A stretch of 64,000 bases of DNA from contig DASQPV010000016.1 of the NCBI GenBank assembly GCA_035643775.1, positions 1 to 64,000 on the forward strand, written 5' to 3'. The position numbers were made by a program, and so were the translations under genes. Below are positions 1 to 12,640 of this stretch, one piece after another. Under the pieces are notes generated by a model. It saw only the letters and a list, made by a program, of their open reading frames with translations, did no database searches and was not told the DNA's origin. The first letter of the stretch is position 1. Every line of letters starts with the position of its first letter. Source of the DNA: Candidatus Angelobacter sp. (lineage in GTDB: Bacteria > Bacteroidota > Bacteroidia > Flavobacteriales > Blattabacteriaceae).

Positions 1-917
1 AGTATCCTCGTTATCCTAATCCTTTTCAAGTAGAACTTAAGAAAGAGATCTCATTTATTAAAAATATTTGTGATAAAAAAATATTTCTTGGTAATGGAAG
101 TGATGAAATTATTGATTTGATCATACGAATCTTTTGTAGACCAGGTTTAGATAAAATTATTATATGTACTCCTTCATATGGAATGTATGAAGTTAGTGCA
201 AAAATAAATGATATAGAAATATTGAAAATACCCCTAAAAAAGGAGTATAAACTTGATGTTAATTCGATCCTTTCTTACACAAACAATCGTAGTAAACTAA
301 TTTTTCTTTGTTCCCCTAATAATCCAACTGGAAATGATTTTAGAAGTAAAGACATGGAAAGAATTCTAAAAATATTTCCAGGTATTGTTGTTATCGATGA
401 AGCTTATATAGATTTCTCTAATAAAGAATCATTTCTTACCCTACTTGGAAGATACTCCAAACTTATTGTAATGCAAACCCTATCCAAAGCTTGGGGTTTG
501 GCTGGAATTCGTATTGGAATAGCTTTTTCTGGTGCCAATATGATTAGCATCATGAATAGGGTAAAATCAGCTTATAATATCAGCAAATCTTCTCAAGAAA
601 TAGCTATTAAAACCCTTAAACAAAAAACGTTCTTTGAAAAAAGACTTAAAACGATTATTAAAGAACGAGAAAGAATCTCCAAAGAGTTAAAGAAAATTAG
701 CCTTGTAGAAAAGGTCTTTTCTAGCTCAGGTAACTTTTTGCTTACGCAAGTTTCTGTAGTCCAAAAAATTTATCAATGTTTGATTGAAAAAAATCTTATT
801 GTAAGAGATCGTTCAAAAATTAAATTATGCAAGAATTGTCTGAGAATTACAGTAGGGACTTCTGAAGAAAATTATTTTCTTCTAAAAACTTTAAAAAATA
901 TCAATTTCGATGAATAA
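1..917 (+). CDS. hisC: Histidinol-phosphate aminotransferase, 5'-truncated by window edge
   Basis: PLP-dependent aminotransferase that makes L-histidinol phosphate from imidazole acetol phosphate and glutamate, in cytoplasmic histidine synthesis. The reading frame is already open at base 3, giving RYPNPF and LGNGSDEIIDL before the first in-window start-like codon at 117, so that codon is internal. Visible family motifs are SPNNPTGN, VIDEAYIDF and SKAWGLAGIRIG; the lysine of the last one (bases 486-488) is the expected PLP Schiff-base residue. The 3' end overlaps hisB by 8 bases, as in a translationally coupled operon. hisG and hisD presumably lie upstream, outside the window. Identification is firm; only the N-terminus is missing. 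Confidence 0.95.
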   Translation, partial: YPRYPNPFQVELKKEISFIKNICDKKIFLGNGSDEIIDLIIRIFCRPGLDKIIICTPSYGMYEVSAKINDIEILKIPLKKEYKLDVNSILSYTNNRSKLIFLCSPNNPTGNDFRSKDMERILKIFPGIVVIDEAYIDFSNKESFLTLLGRYSKLIVMQTLSKAWGLAGIRIGIAFSGANMISIMNRVKSAYNISKSSQEIAIKTLKQKTFFEKRLKTIIKERERISKELKKISLVEKVFSSSGNFLLTQVSVVQKIYQCLIEKNLIVRDRSKIKLCKNCLRITVGTSEENYFLLKTLKNINFDE

Positions 918-1956
918 AGTATTATTTCTCGATCGAGAAGGAACCCTAGTTGAAAAAATACCTACTAAAGAAAAGGTTATTTTTTATCCTAAAGCTCTTT
1001 CTTTTATGTCTCGGATCTCTAGAAATTTCAACTATGAAATAGTTCTGGTAACTAATCAAGCAGGAGAAAAATTTTTTAAAGCTCAAAGAAAAATAATGAA
1101 AACTTTTGAGAACGAGGGTGTTTATTTTTCTGCTGTTTCTATTGATAGAAACTCAAGTGGGGTAGGAATGTTAGAAAGCTATGATATTTCTGGATCATTC
1201 GTAATTGTAGATCGGATAACAGATGTTTTATTAGCTAAAAACCTAAAGTGTAAAGCTATTTGGCTAAAAAAAGGGAGAAAGAATGAAACGGCTTTTTCAG
1301 CTGAAAAACTTCAAAAGTTTTTAGCCTTAGAAACAAAATATTGGGAAAAAATTTACGAGTTTTTAAAATTTGGAAGTAGAAAAATTCTACATTCTAGAAA
1401 AAGTAAAGAAACGGACATTAAAATAATTCTACAGATGGATGGATCTGGAAAATATAATATTTGCACAGGAATTGGTTTTTTAAATCATATGCTTGAACAA
1501 TTAGCGAAACATGCTTCTATAGATCTTAGTCTTCAAGTACAGGGTGATCTTAATGTAATTGAAGAACATCATACGATAGAAGACATCTCTATAGCATTAG
1601 GAGAAGCCTTTTGGAAAGCTTTTGGTAACAAGCTAGGATTAGCTAGATATGGATTTTGTTTACCAATGGATGAGGGATTAGCTAAAGTTGCTTTAGATTT
1701 TGGGGGTCGAAGTAACCTGGTCTTTAAGGTAGAATTCAAAAGAGAAAAAATTGGGGATATGCAAACCGAAATGGTCTCTCATTTTTTTAAATCATTTTCA
1801 GAATCTGCTAAATGCAACTTGCATATACAAGCTAAAGGGGAAAATGAACATCATCAAATAGAAGCAATTTTCAAAGCTTTTGCTATATCAGTAAAAATGG
1901 CCGTTTTTAGAGACGTTCAGCTATATAAATTGCCTTCCACAAAAAATATCATATGA
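910..1956 (+). CDS. hisB: HisB: imidazoleglycerol-phosphate dehydratase with an eroded histidinol-phosphatase domain
   Basis: A 348-residue protein laid out like bifunctional HisB. The C-terminal dehydratase (about residues 160-348) looks intact, with NHMLEQ (192-197), EEHHTIED (218-225) and HH (314-315) supplying the metal ligands. The N-terminal HAD phosphatase (1-150) looks damaged. Motif I is D8-R-E10-G-T instead of DxDGT, so the second catalytic Asp is Glu. The loop after TNQ reads AGEKF rather than DGLGT. The lysine-bearing RKP segment expected near residue 83 is replaced by SSGVG. The motif IV region reads IVDR rather than IGDR. I infer that dehydration is kept and histidinol-phosphate hydrolysis is weak or lost. 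It overlaps hisC by 8 bases and hisH by 4. Confidence 0.93.
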   Translation: MNKVLFLDREGTLVEKIPTKEKVIFYPKALSFMSRISRNFNYEIVLVTNQAGEKFFKAQRKIMKTFENEGVYFSAVSIDRNSSGVGMLESYDISGSFVIVDRITDVLLAKNLKCKAIWLKKGRKNETAFSAEKLQKFLALETKYWEKIYEFLKFGSRKILHSRKSKETDIKIILQMDGSGKYNICTGIGFLNHMLEQLAKHASIDLSLQVQGDLNVIEEHHTIEDISIALGEAFWKAFGNKLGLARYGFCLPMDEGLAKVALDFGGRSNLVFKVEFKREKIGDMQTEMVSHFFKSFSESAKCNLHIQAKGENEHHQIEAIFKAFAISVKMAVFRDVQLYKLPSTKNII

Positions 1957-2540
1957 AAACTATCATCATTAAATCACCTTCAGGTAATGTACAATCAATA
2001 TTTTCTGCACTAAGCAGAATTGGGGTAAATGCTAAGTTAACGGATAATTTTGAGGAAATTCTATCTTCAGATAGAATTATTTTTCCTGGGGTAGGAGAAG
2101 CCAAATTAACGATGAGATACTTAAGGGAAAAAAGTCTAGATTTATTAATTCCAAAATTAAAACAGCCTTTTTTAGGAATTTGTCTTGGGTTGCAATTGCT
2201 TTGTTTTCATTCAGAAGAAAATAACACAGATTGCTTAGGTATATTCGATCTGGAAATAAAAAAATTTAAGAACATAAATATGAAAATTCCTAAAATTGGA
2301 TGGAATACGATTTATCAACTTGAAGGATTATTATTTAAGGGAATTCCCGAAGAAAGCTACCAATATTTTGTACATTCTTACTTTGCTCCAATATGCGAGT
2401 ACACTAGAGCTAAAACAGACTACATATATACATACAGTTCTGCTTTACAGAAAAATAATTTTCATGCTGTGCAATTTCATCCAGAAAAATCTGGGATTTT
2501 TGGACATAAAATTTTAGAAAACTTTATTAAATTTTTATAA
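1953..2540 (+). CDS. hisH: Imidazole glycerol phosphate synthase, glutamine amidotransferase subunit
   Basis: Class I glutaminase subunit that hydrolyses glutamine and channels ammonia to HisF to form IGP and AICAR. At 195 residues it has normal length. The catalytic triad is visible as C77 in GICLGLQ, and H176 and E178 in QFHPEKSG; FPGVGEA (44-50) forms part of the amidotransferase fold. The start overlaps the hisB stop by four bases (ATGA), and the gene ends directly against the hisA start, so translation is probably coupled along the operon. Partner HisF is two genes downstream, giving the complete synthase. Confidence 0.96.
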   Translation: MKTIIIKSPSGNVQSIFSALSRIGVNAKLTDNFEEILSSDRIIFPGVGEAKLTMRYLREKSLDLLIPKLKQPFLGICLGLQLLCFHSEENNTDCLGIFDLEIKKFKNINMKIPKIGWNTIYQLEGLLFKGIPEESYQYFVHSYFAPICEYTRAKTDYIYTYSSALQKNNFHAVQFHPEKSGIFGHKILENFIKFL

Positions 2541-3278
2541 ATGGATATAATCCCAGCTATAGATCTTTTCGGAGGAAAATGCCTGCGTTTAACGCAGGGT
2601 AATTACGAAAATAAAAAAATTTATACTGTAGATCCAGTAGAAATGGCGAAAATTTTCGAAGATAATGGATTAAAAAGACTCCATTTAGTGGATCTTGAAG
2701 GAGCTCTAAAAAGAAAAGTTCTCCATTCTAAAGTATTAGAAAATATAGCTTTTCAATGTAAGAATCTAATGATAGATTTTGGAGGAGGAATTCAAAGTAA
2801 TGAGGATATTAGAATTGTTTTTGATAGTGGGGCACATATGGCTAACATTGGGAGTATGGCCTTGAAAAACGATAACGATAAAGTTTTTCAAGAATGGGTG
2901 CAATGTTTTGGGGTAAAAAAAATTCTTTTAGGAGCAGATGTAAAAAATGAGAGAATAGCTTTTCAAGGATGGAAGAAAATTAGCCATATACATTTGCATT
3001 TTTTTTTTAAAAAAAAAATTTACCTTGGATTAAGGAAGATATTTTGTACTGATATTGATAAAGACGGGCTATTATCTGGTCCTTCTATAGAACTTTATAA
3101 GAAAATAATTGAAGATTTTCCCCATCTGGAGCTTATTGCTAGTGGAGGAATAAAAAGTTTGAAAGATCTGGATGATTTACAGAGAATAGGTTGTAAAGGT
3201 GCGATTATTGGTAAAATTTTTTTTGAAAGAAAAGATTTTTTAAAATCAGTTTATTCTTGGATAGAAAAAAATTGTTAA
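2541..3278 (+). CDS. hisA: ProFAR isomerase (phosphoribosylformimino-AICAR ribotide isomerase)
   Basis: A (beta/alpha)8-barrel isomerase converting ProFAR to PRFAR. Of 245 residues, the expected catalytic aspartates are D8 (in IPAIDLF) and D133 (in GADVKN), with T170 in CTDIDKDG; phosphate-binding loops are GGGI (81-84) and SGGI near residue 216. The ATG follows the hisH stop with no spacer. The codons for about residues 153-160 contain a run of ten T directly followed by ten A (2999-3018), which produces a low-complexity FFFKKK stretch where homologues have an ordinary helix. The frame stays open through it, so the gene looks functional, but the tract is prone to slippage. Confidence 0.95.
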   Translation: MDIIPAIDLFGGKCLRLTQGNYENKKIYTVDPVEMAKIFEDNGLKRLHLVDLEGALKRKVLHSKVLENIAFQCKNLMIDFGGGIQSNEDIRIVFDSGAHMANIGSMALKNDNDKVFQEWVQCFGVKKILLGADVKNERIAFQGWKKISHIHLHFFFKKKIYLGLRKIFCTDIDKDGLLSGPSIELYKKIIEDFPHLELIASGGIKSLKDLDDLQRIGCKGAIIGKIFFERKDFLKSVYSWIEKNC

Positions 3279-3279
3279 A

Positions 3280-4041
3280 ATGTTAGCTAAAAGAATTATT
3301 CCTTGTTTGGATATCCAAGATGGAAAAACTATCAAGGGGATCCGTTTCGAGAATCTTCGAGAAGTTGGAGATCCTGTTTCACTAGCAGCTAATTATTCTG
3401 AAAATGGGGCGGACGAATTAGTTCTTCTAGATATAAGCGCTACCAATGAAAAACGAGATTTACTACTCTCTCTAGTAAAAGAGATATCCAATGTAATTAA
3501 TATACCTTTTACTGTTGGAGGTGGTCTTTATAAAATAAAGAATGTAGAAGATCTACTATCTTCTGGTGCAGATAAAGTTGCTATTAATACATCTGCTTTT
3601 TTGAATCCAGAACTTATTGAAGAACTTTCTATCAGATTTGGTACACAAAGTATTGTTTTAGCTATAGATACTAAATATACTAAATATGACAAAGAATGGA
3701 AAGTTTTTTTGAACGGGGGGAGAGTGAAAACAGAAAGAAATGTTTTAGATTGGGCAAAAGAAGCTGTAAGAAGAGGCGCTGGAGAAATTTTGATAACATC
3801 TATGAAAAATGATGGAACAAAAGAAGGATTTGATTTAGAAATTACACAAAAACTATCTGAAAAACTTACTGTTCCCATCATTTCATCTGGAGGAGCTGGA
3901 AAAAATAAGCATTTTTTGGAAGTTTTAGATTTAGGAAAAGCGGATGCTGCATTAGCAGCTAGTGTTTTCCATTTTAAAGAAATAGAAATTCTAGAATTAA
4001 AAAAATACCTAAAAATACATGGAATCCATGTTAGGATTTAA
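3280..4041 (+). CDS. hisF: Imidazole glycerol phosphate synthase, cyclase subunit
   Basis: TIM-barrel cyclase that uses ammonia from HisH to turn PRFAR into imidazole glycerol phosphate plus AICAR. At 253 residues it is full length. The two catalytic aspartates are at the canonical positions, D11 (PCLDI) and D130 (AIDTK), and phosphate-binding glycine loops are seen at TVGGG (78-82) and SSGGAG near 200. It starts one base after the hisA stop. Its 3' end overlaps the predicted hisIE start by 23 bases. No domain loss is seen. Confidence 0.96.
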   Translation: MLAKRIIPCLDIQDGKTIKGIRFENLREVGDPVSLAANYSENGADELVLLDISATNEKRDLLLSLVKEISNVINIPFTVGGGLYKIKNVEDLLSSGADKVAINTSAFLNPELIEELSIRFGTQSIVLAIDTKYTKYDKEWKVFLNGGRVKTERNVLDWAKEAVRRGAGEILITSMKNDGTKEGFDLEITQKLSEKLTVPIISSGGAGKNKHFLEVLDLGKADAALAASVFHFKEIEILELKKYLKIHGIHVRI

Positions 4042-4639
4042 TAATAATAAAGGCCTTTTACCAGTTATTATTCAAGATAATTTCACTGGAAAGGTTTTGA
4101 TGTTAGGATATATGAACGAAGAGGCTTATAGAAGATCTATAGTTGAAAAAAAAGTTACTTTTTACAGTAGATCTAAAAATAGATTTTGGACAAAAGGGGA
4201 AAATAGCGGAAATTATTTATTAATAGAGAAAATTCTTATTGACTGCGATTTTGATACTTTGTTAATCAAAGTAACTCCTTTAGGGTTTATATGTCATATG
4301 AAAACTGATACTTGTTGGAAAGAAGAAAACAAATACGATAAAAATGGATTTTTGATTAAACTTGAACAAGTAATTCAGAAAAGAAAAACGAATGAAAATT
4401 CATACATTTCTCAATTATTCAATGAAGGGTTCAATAGAATAGTCCAAAAATTTGGAGAAGAATCGATAGAGCTTATCATAGAGGCTAAAGATGAGAAGGA
4501 ACGTTTTTTTTTAAATGAAGCGGCTGATTTGCTTTTTCATTATTTAATTCTAATTAATGCTAAACACTTCAAGTTTAGAGAGATAATTGAGGTTTTGAAA
4601 AATAGGTACAAGAAAAGTAGGAGAGCTGAGGATTTATGA
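4019..4639 (+). CDS. hisI: Bifunctional phosphoribosyl-AMP cyclohydrolase / phosphoribosyl-ATP pyrophosphatase
   Basis: Fused HisI-HisE enzyme for steps 2 and 3 of histidine synthesis. The HisI part (about 1-105) shows LMLGYMNEEA, VTFYSRSKNR and the metal-binding cysteines in DCDFD (75-79) and CHMKTDTC (92-99). The HisE part (about 115-206) shows the alpha-helical signature KFGEESIELIIEAKD and NEAADLLFH. The start at 4019 overlaps hisF by 23 bases; an ATG three codons later (4028) would remove only MES and is also possible. It is the last gene of the operon and its stop codon ends one base before the 5S rRNA gene on the opposite strand. Confidence 0.95.
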   Translation: MESMLGFNNNKGLLPVIIQDNFTGKVLMLGYMNEEAYRRSIVEKKVTFYSRSKNRFWTKGENSGNYLLIEKILIDCDFDTLLIKVTPLGFICHMKTDTCWKEENKYDKNGFLIKLEQVIQKRKTNENSYISQLFNEGFNRIVQKFGEESIELIIEAKDEKERFFLNEAADLLFHYLILINAKHFKFREIIEVLKNRYKKSRRAEDL

Positions 4640-4640
4640 G

Positions 4641-4757
<117 letters not shown>

Positions 4758-4797
4758 CCTCAGCTTCCTTTTTAAAAAATTAGGTTAAATATTATAA

Positions 4798-7690
<2,893 letters not shown>

Positions 7691-7734
7691 AAGTGATGAT
7701 TATACTACACTTCTATTTAACCTAGAACTTATCG

Positions 7735-7808
7735 TGGAGAATATCGGAATCGAACCGATTACCTCCTGATTGCAAAACAGGCGCTCTAACCAGCTGAGCT
7801 AATTCCCC
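7735..7808 (-). tRNA. tRNA-Ala(TGC)
   Basis: Minus-strand cloverleaf of 74 nt with acceptor GGGGAAT and 3' ATTCTCC plus discriminator A. The anticodon loop TTTGCAA carries TGC and the T-arm contains GGTTCGATTCC. It sits between 23S and tRNA-Ile in the rRNA spacer, the standard arrangement. No CCA is encoded. Confidence 0.95.
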
Positions 7809-7815
7809 TATAACG

Positions 7816-7887
7816 TAGTCTCGCGCGGAGTTGAACCGCGGACCACTACATTATCAGTGTAGTGCTCTACCTCTGAGCTACGAGACT
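7816..7887 (-). tRNA. tRNA-Ile(GAT)
   Basis: Minus-strand cloverleaf of 72 nt with acceptor AGTCTCG pairing CGAGACT. The anticodon loop CTGATAA carries GAT and the T-arm contains GGTTCAACTCC. It lies 7 bases from tRNA-Ala and downstream of 16S in the same rRNA operon. Confidence 0.94.
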
Positions 7888-7967
7888 CCTATCATATCAT
7901 AGTCATAGAGGAACCAAATGGAAAACAAAGAACTGAAAATTCCTTTGATTAGGAAAATTTTCTCCAA

Positions 7968-9520
<1,553 letters not shown>

Positions 9521-9687
9521 TAAAATTATTTAATTAGATAAATAATCCTAAATTCAAAAGAATTTTCAGCTTTGTTTATTAAAAGTAACAAAAAGTTTTA
9601 TATTTAAATTAAAAAAAAAGCAATTTTGAAAATTTAAAATTAAATTTACTTTTTTTTTTTTAATTTAAATAGAAAAATTATAAACTT
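9521..9687. promoter_or_regulatory. Divergent control region between 16S rRNA and polyprenyl synthase
   Basis: A 167-base, almost purely A+T spacer between the 16S gene (reading left) and the synthase gene (reading right). It must hold the rRNA operon promoter and probably that of the synthase. It contains a T12 tract near 9650-9661. I could not identify a convincing Bacteroidota-type -33/-7 promoter (TTG and TAnnTTTG), so only the regulatory role is inferred, from gene orientation. Confidence 0.45.
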
Positions 9688-10680
9688 GTGAATAAAAAAA
9701 ATTTTTTAGAAAAAATTCAAACTCCAATAATTGAAGAAATGCAAATTTTGGAGAAAAAACTCTATAAGTTTTTACACAAAACCCAAGTTCCTCTTTTAGA
9801 TAAAATAAACAAATATGTTTTTAGAAATAAAGGAAAAAAAATCCGTCCAATGCTAATTTTTTTAACAGCTAAAATGCTTGGTAATGTAGTTGAAAAAACT
9901 CAACACATTGCTTTATTTTACGAGATTATTCATACAGCAATGCTTATTCATGATGATTTAGTGGATGAGAGTCTTCTTCGACGTGGAGATTTTTCTGTTC
10001 ATTTACTTTGGAAGAACAAAATTGCAGTTTTAGTGGGAGATTATTTATTTTCAAAAAGCTTATTTTTAATTACTGAAAATAACTATTATGATTTATTGAA
10101 GATTTTTAATAGGGTTATATGTAAAATAAGCAAAGGGGAATTACTGCAAATAGAAAAATCTAGAATGCTAGATATTAGCGAGAAACTATACGAGGAAATT
10201 ATTTATTATAAAACGGCAAGTATGATTTCAGTTTGTTGCGAAGTTGGAGCTATATCAACCAATGCGGATGAAAATTCTGTATTTAAAATGAGAGAATTTG
10301 GAAAATATATTGGTATGGCTTTTCAAATTAGAGATGATTTATTTGATTATGAATGTCAATATAATAATTTACTAGGAAAACCTAGAGGAATTGACATAAA
10401 GGGAGGTAAAATGACTTTACCATTGATACATGTTTTTGAAAAATCGTCTTTAAATAGACGTAAATGGATTATAAATACCATTAAAAATTATAACAAAGAC
10501 GAAAAAAGAGTAAAAGAACTTATTCATTATGTTAAATATTCTGGGGGAATAGATTATGCTATAGAAAAAATGATAAAATTTTGTAAAAAAGCTTTTTCTA
10601 TACTCGATAAATACCCTGAAAATAAGGCAAAAAAATCTCTAAAAATGACTATTAATTATTTTGTTAACAGAAACAGATAA
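9688..10680 (+). CDS. ispB: Long-chain polyprenyl diphosphate synthase
   Basis: Trans-prenyltransferase that elongates farnesyl diphosphate to a long isoprenoid, probably the menaquinone side chain here. The 330-residue protein carries both aspartate-rich motifs, DDLVD (89-93) and DDLFD (216-220), plus GKKIRP (49-54) and the basic LLRRG (96-100). The residue five positions before the first motif is Ala84, a small side chain that in this family usually permits long products. The start is GTG at 9688, with no good ATG upstream. Menaquinone use is supported by menG and alternative complex III in the same window. The exact product length cannot be told from sequence. Confidence 0.88.
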   Translation: MNKKNFLEKIQTPIIEEMQILEKKLYKFLHKTQVPLLDKINKYVFRNKGKKIRPMLIFLTAKMLGNVVEKTQHIALFYEIIHTAMLIHDDLVDESLLRRGDFSVHLLWKNKIAVLVGDYLFSKSLFLITENNYYDLLKIFNRVICKISKGELLQIEKSRMLDISEKLYEEIIYYKTASMISVCCEVGAISTNADENSVFKMREFGKYIGMAFQIRDDLFDYECQYNNLLGKPRGIDIKGGKMTLPLIHVFEKSSLNRRKWIINTIKNYNKDEKRVKELIHYVKYSGGIDYAIEKMIKFCKKAFSILDKYPENKAKKSLKMTINYFVNRNR

Positions 10681-10715
10681 AAATAGATCATTTAATATAA
10701 AAAGGCTTATTTAGC

Positions 10716-12616
10716 ATGATAAAAAATTTAGTTATTGTTGAATCTCCAGCTAAAGCGAAAACTATTCAAAGTTATTTAGGAAAAGATTTTTTTGTAGTTT
10801 CTAGTTTAGGTCATATTTATGACAGTAAATGGGAATTAATATAAAAAATAATTTCCAAACGGATTATGTTGTATTCCCAGAAAAAAAAAATAAATGGGAA
10901 AAAATACAAACTCTATCAAGAAAATCAGAAACCATTTGGTTAGCTTCTGATGGAGATAGAGAAGGAGAAGCTATTTCATGTAATATCTATAAGGAATTAT
11001 ATAAAAAATTAAAAATTTCTGAAGTAAAATTTAAACGAATTTATTTTAATGAAATTACTAAAAAGGCAGTCATTCACGCTATTGAAAATCCACGATCAAT
11101 TAATTATGATTTAGTTAATGCTCAAAATGCCCTAAGAATATTGGATCGAATTGTAGGATTCGAATTATCTACTTTACTTTGGCGTAAAATTAAAAGAAAT
11201 CTATCAGCAGGACGTGTTCAATCAGTCGCTGTTCGTTTAATTACTGAAAGAGAACAAGAAATAGAAAAATTTTTACCAACTATAGAAAAAAAAAAGAATA
11301 AAGCAAAGCTAGAAAAAACTTTTGAAAAAGAAAAAGAAGTAAAGGATTTCTTAAAAAAATGCATGGAACATCATTTTGTGGTCTCCCATATTGGGAGAAA
11401 GAAAAGAGAAAACCCCCCCCCTATACGTCAAGTATGCAGCAAGAAGCTGCATTAAAATTAGGATATTCCGGAGCTAAAACAATGTATTTGGCTCAGAAAC
11501 TTTATGAAGAAGGATATATAACCTATACAGATTGTTTAAATTTATCAGAAGAAGCTATTTTTGAAGCACAAAAACAGATTATCTCAATGTTTGGAAAGGA
11601 ATATTCTTTTCCAAGAAGATATGCAACTAATAAAAAATTAGCTCAAGCTATCCGTCCCACTAACTTTAAGATAATATGTCCCCCAAATAAAATTGGCCAA
11701 AAACTTTATAAGTTAATCTGGAAAAGAACTTTAGCTGGACAAATGACTAATGCTATTCTGGAAAAAACAAATATAGGACTTTTACCCAGTATAATTTTTT
11801 ATCTAAAGTAAATGTGATCATTTTCGATGGATTTTTGAAAATTTACGAAAAAAAACAGGAAAAATCAGAAAAAAAGGAAATTAGTTTGCCAAAATTAGGT
11901 GAATAACTTAAAAATATAAAAATTACAGCTACTCAAAAATTTAGCAGACATACTCCACAATATGGAGAAGCTTCTTTAGTTAAAACTCTCGAAGATAGGA
12001 AGACCTTCCACCTATGTTACAATTATTAAAACTATTCAAAAAAGAGGATATGTCGAAATAAAGAATTTTAATGGGGTGGAAATTTTTTCCAAAAAAATTG
12101 AACTAAAAAATATCCGTATCTAAAAAGAAAGAAATTAGTGGATCGGAAAAAGTAAAATTTTTACCAACATATATCGGAGTAATTGTTAATAAGTTTTTAA
12201 TTAAAAACTTTCAGAAAATACTTGATTTCCAATTCACTGCAAAGATGGAAGCAGGTTTTGACGATATTGCGCTAGGAAAAGCCGTTTGGATAAACGTTAT
12301 TAAAAATTTTTATCATTCTAAAATTAAAAAAAATTATGAATATTTTCCAAAGCCAAGATTTCTTTGATCCCAATTCAGGGAAAAAAGTTTTAGCAAAAAT
12401 TGGGAGATTTGGACCCGTATAGGACTTTATGAAGATAAAGAAAAACCAAAATTCGTTTCTTTACCTAAACATCAATACATCGATAAAATTTATTTAGAAG
12501 AGGCATTAAAACTTTTTGAATTTACTAAGAAATTAGGATTTTTTGAAGGTAAAGAAGTTATACTCAATAATGGAAGATTTGTAAAATACGGGGAGACAAT
12601 TAAAAAAAATATGTAA
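10716..12616 (+). pseudogene. topA: DNA topoisomerase I, decayed by several frameshifts
   Basis: The start [17 protein letters not shown] matches the Toprim N-terminus of bacterial topoisomerase I, but the frame ends at 10844. Homology resumes in another frame at 10829 (INIKNNF, then LASDGDREGEAIS and SAGRVQSVAVR), shifts again at a C-run near 11415 and continues as the active-site domain to 11811. There the expected ITYMRTDS reads ITYTD, losing MR next to the catalytic Tyr. Further pieces in changing frames include VIIFDGFLKIY, QYGEASLVK, GRPSTYVTIIKTIQKRGY, FTAKMEAGFDDIA and KIGRFGP, ending at TAA 12614-12616. At least four disruptions make a working protein very unlikely. C-terminal repeats usual in Bacteroidota TopA are also absent. 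Confidence 0.93.
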
Positions 12617-12640
12617 TTTAGTTACTTAAAATCAATAATA

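Noticed and set aside
2296-2517. 73-codon frame overlapping hisH
   Set aside because: Out-of-frame shadow of hisH, which carries the complete amidotransferase triad.
10829-11811. Two sizeable frames in topA as separate working proteins
   Set aside because: Each carries only part of the topoisomerase I fold, they are in different frames with further broken pieces after 11811, and the active-site segment is damaged, so a pseudogene is the better reading.
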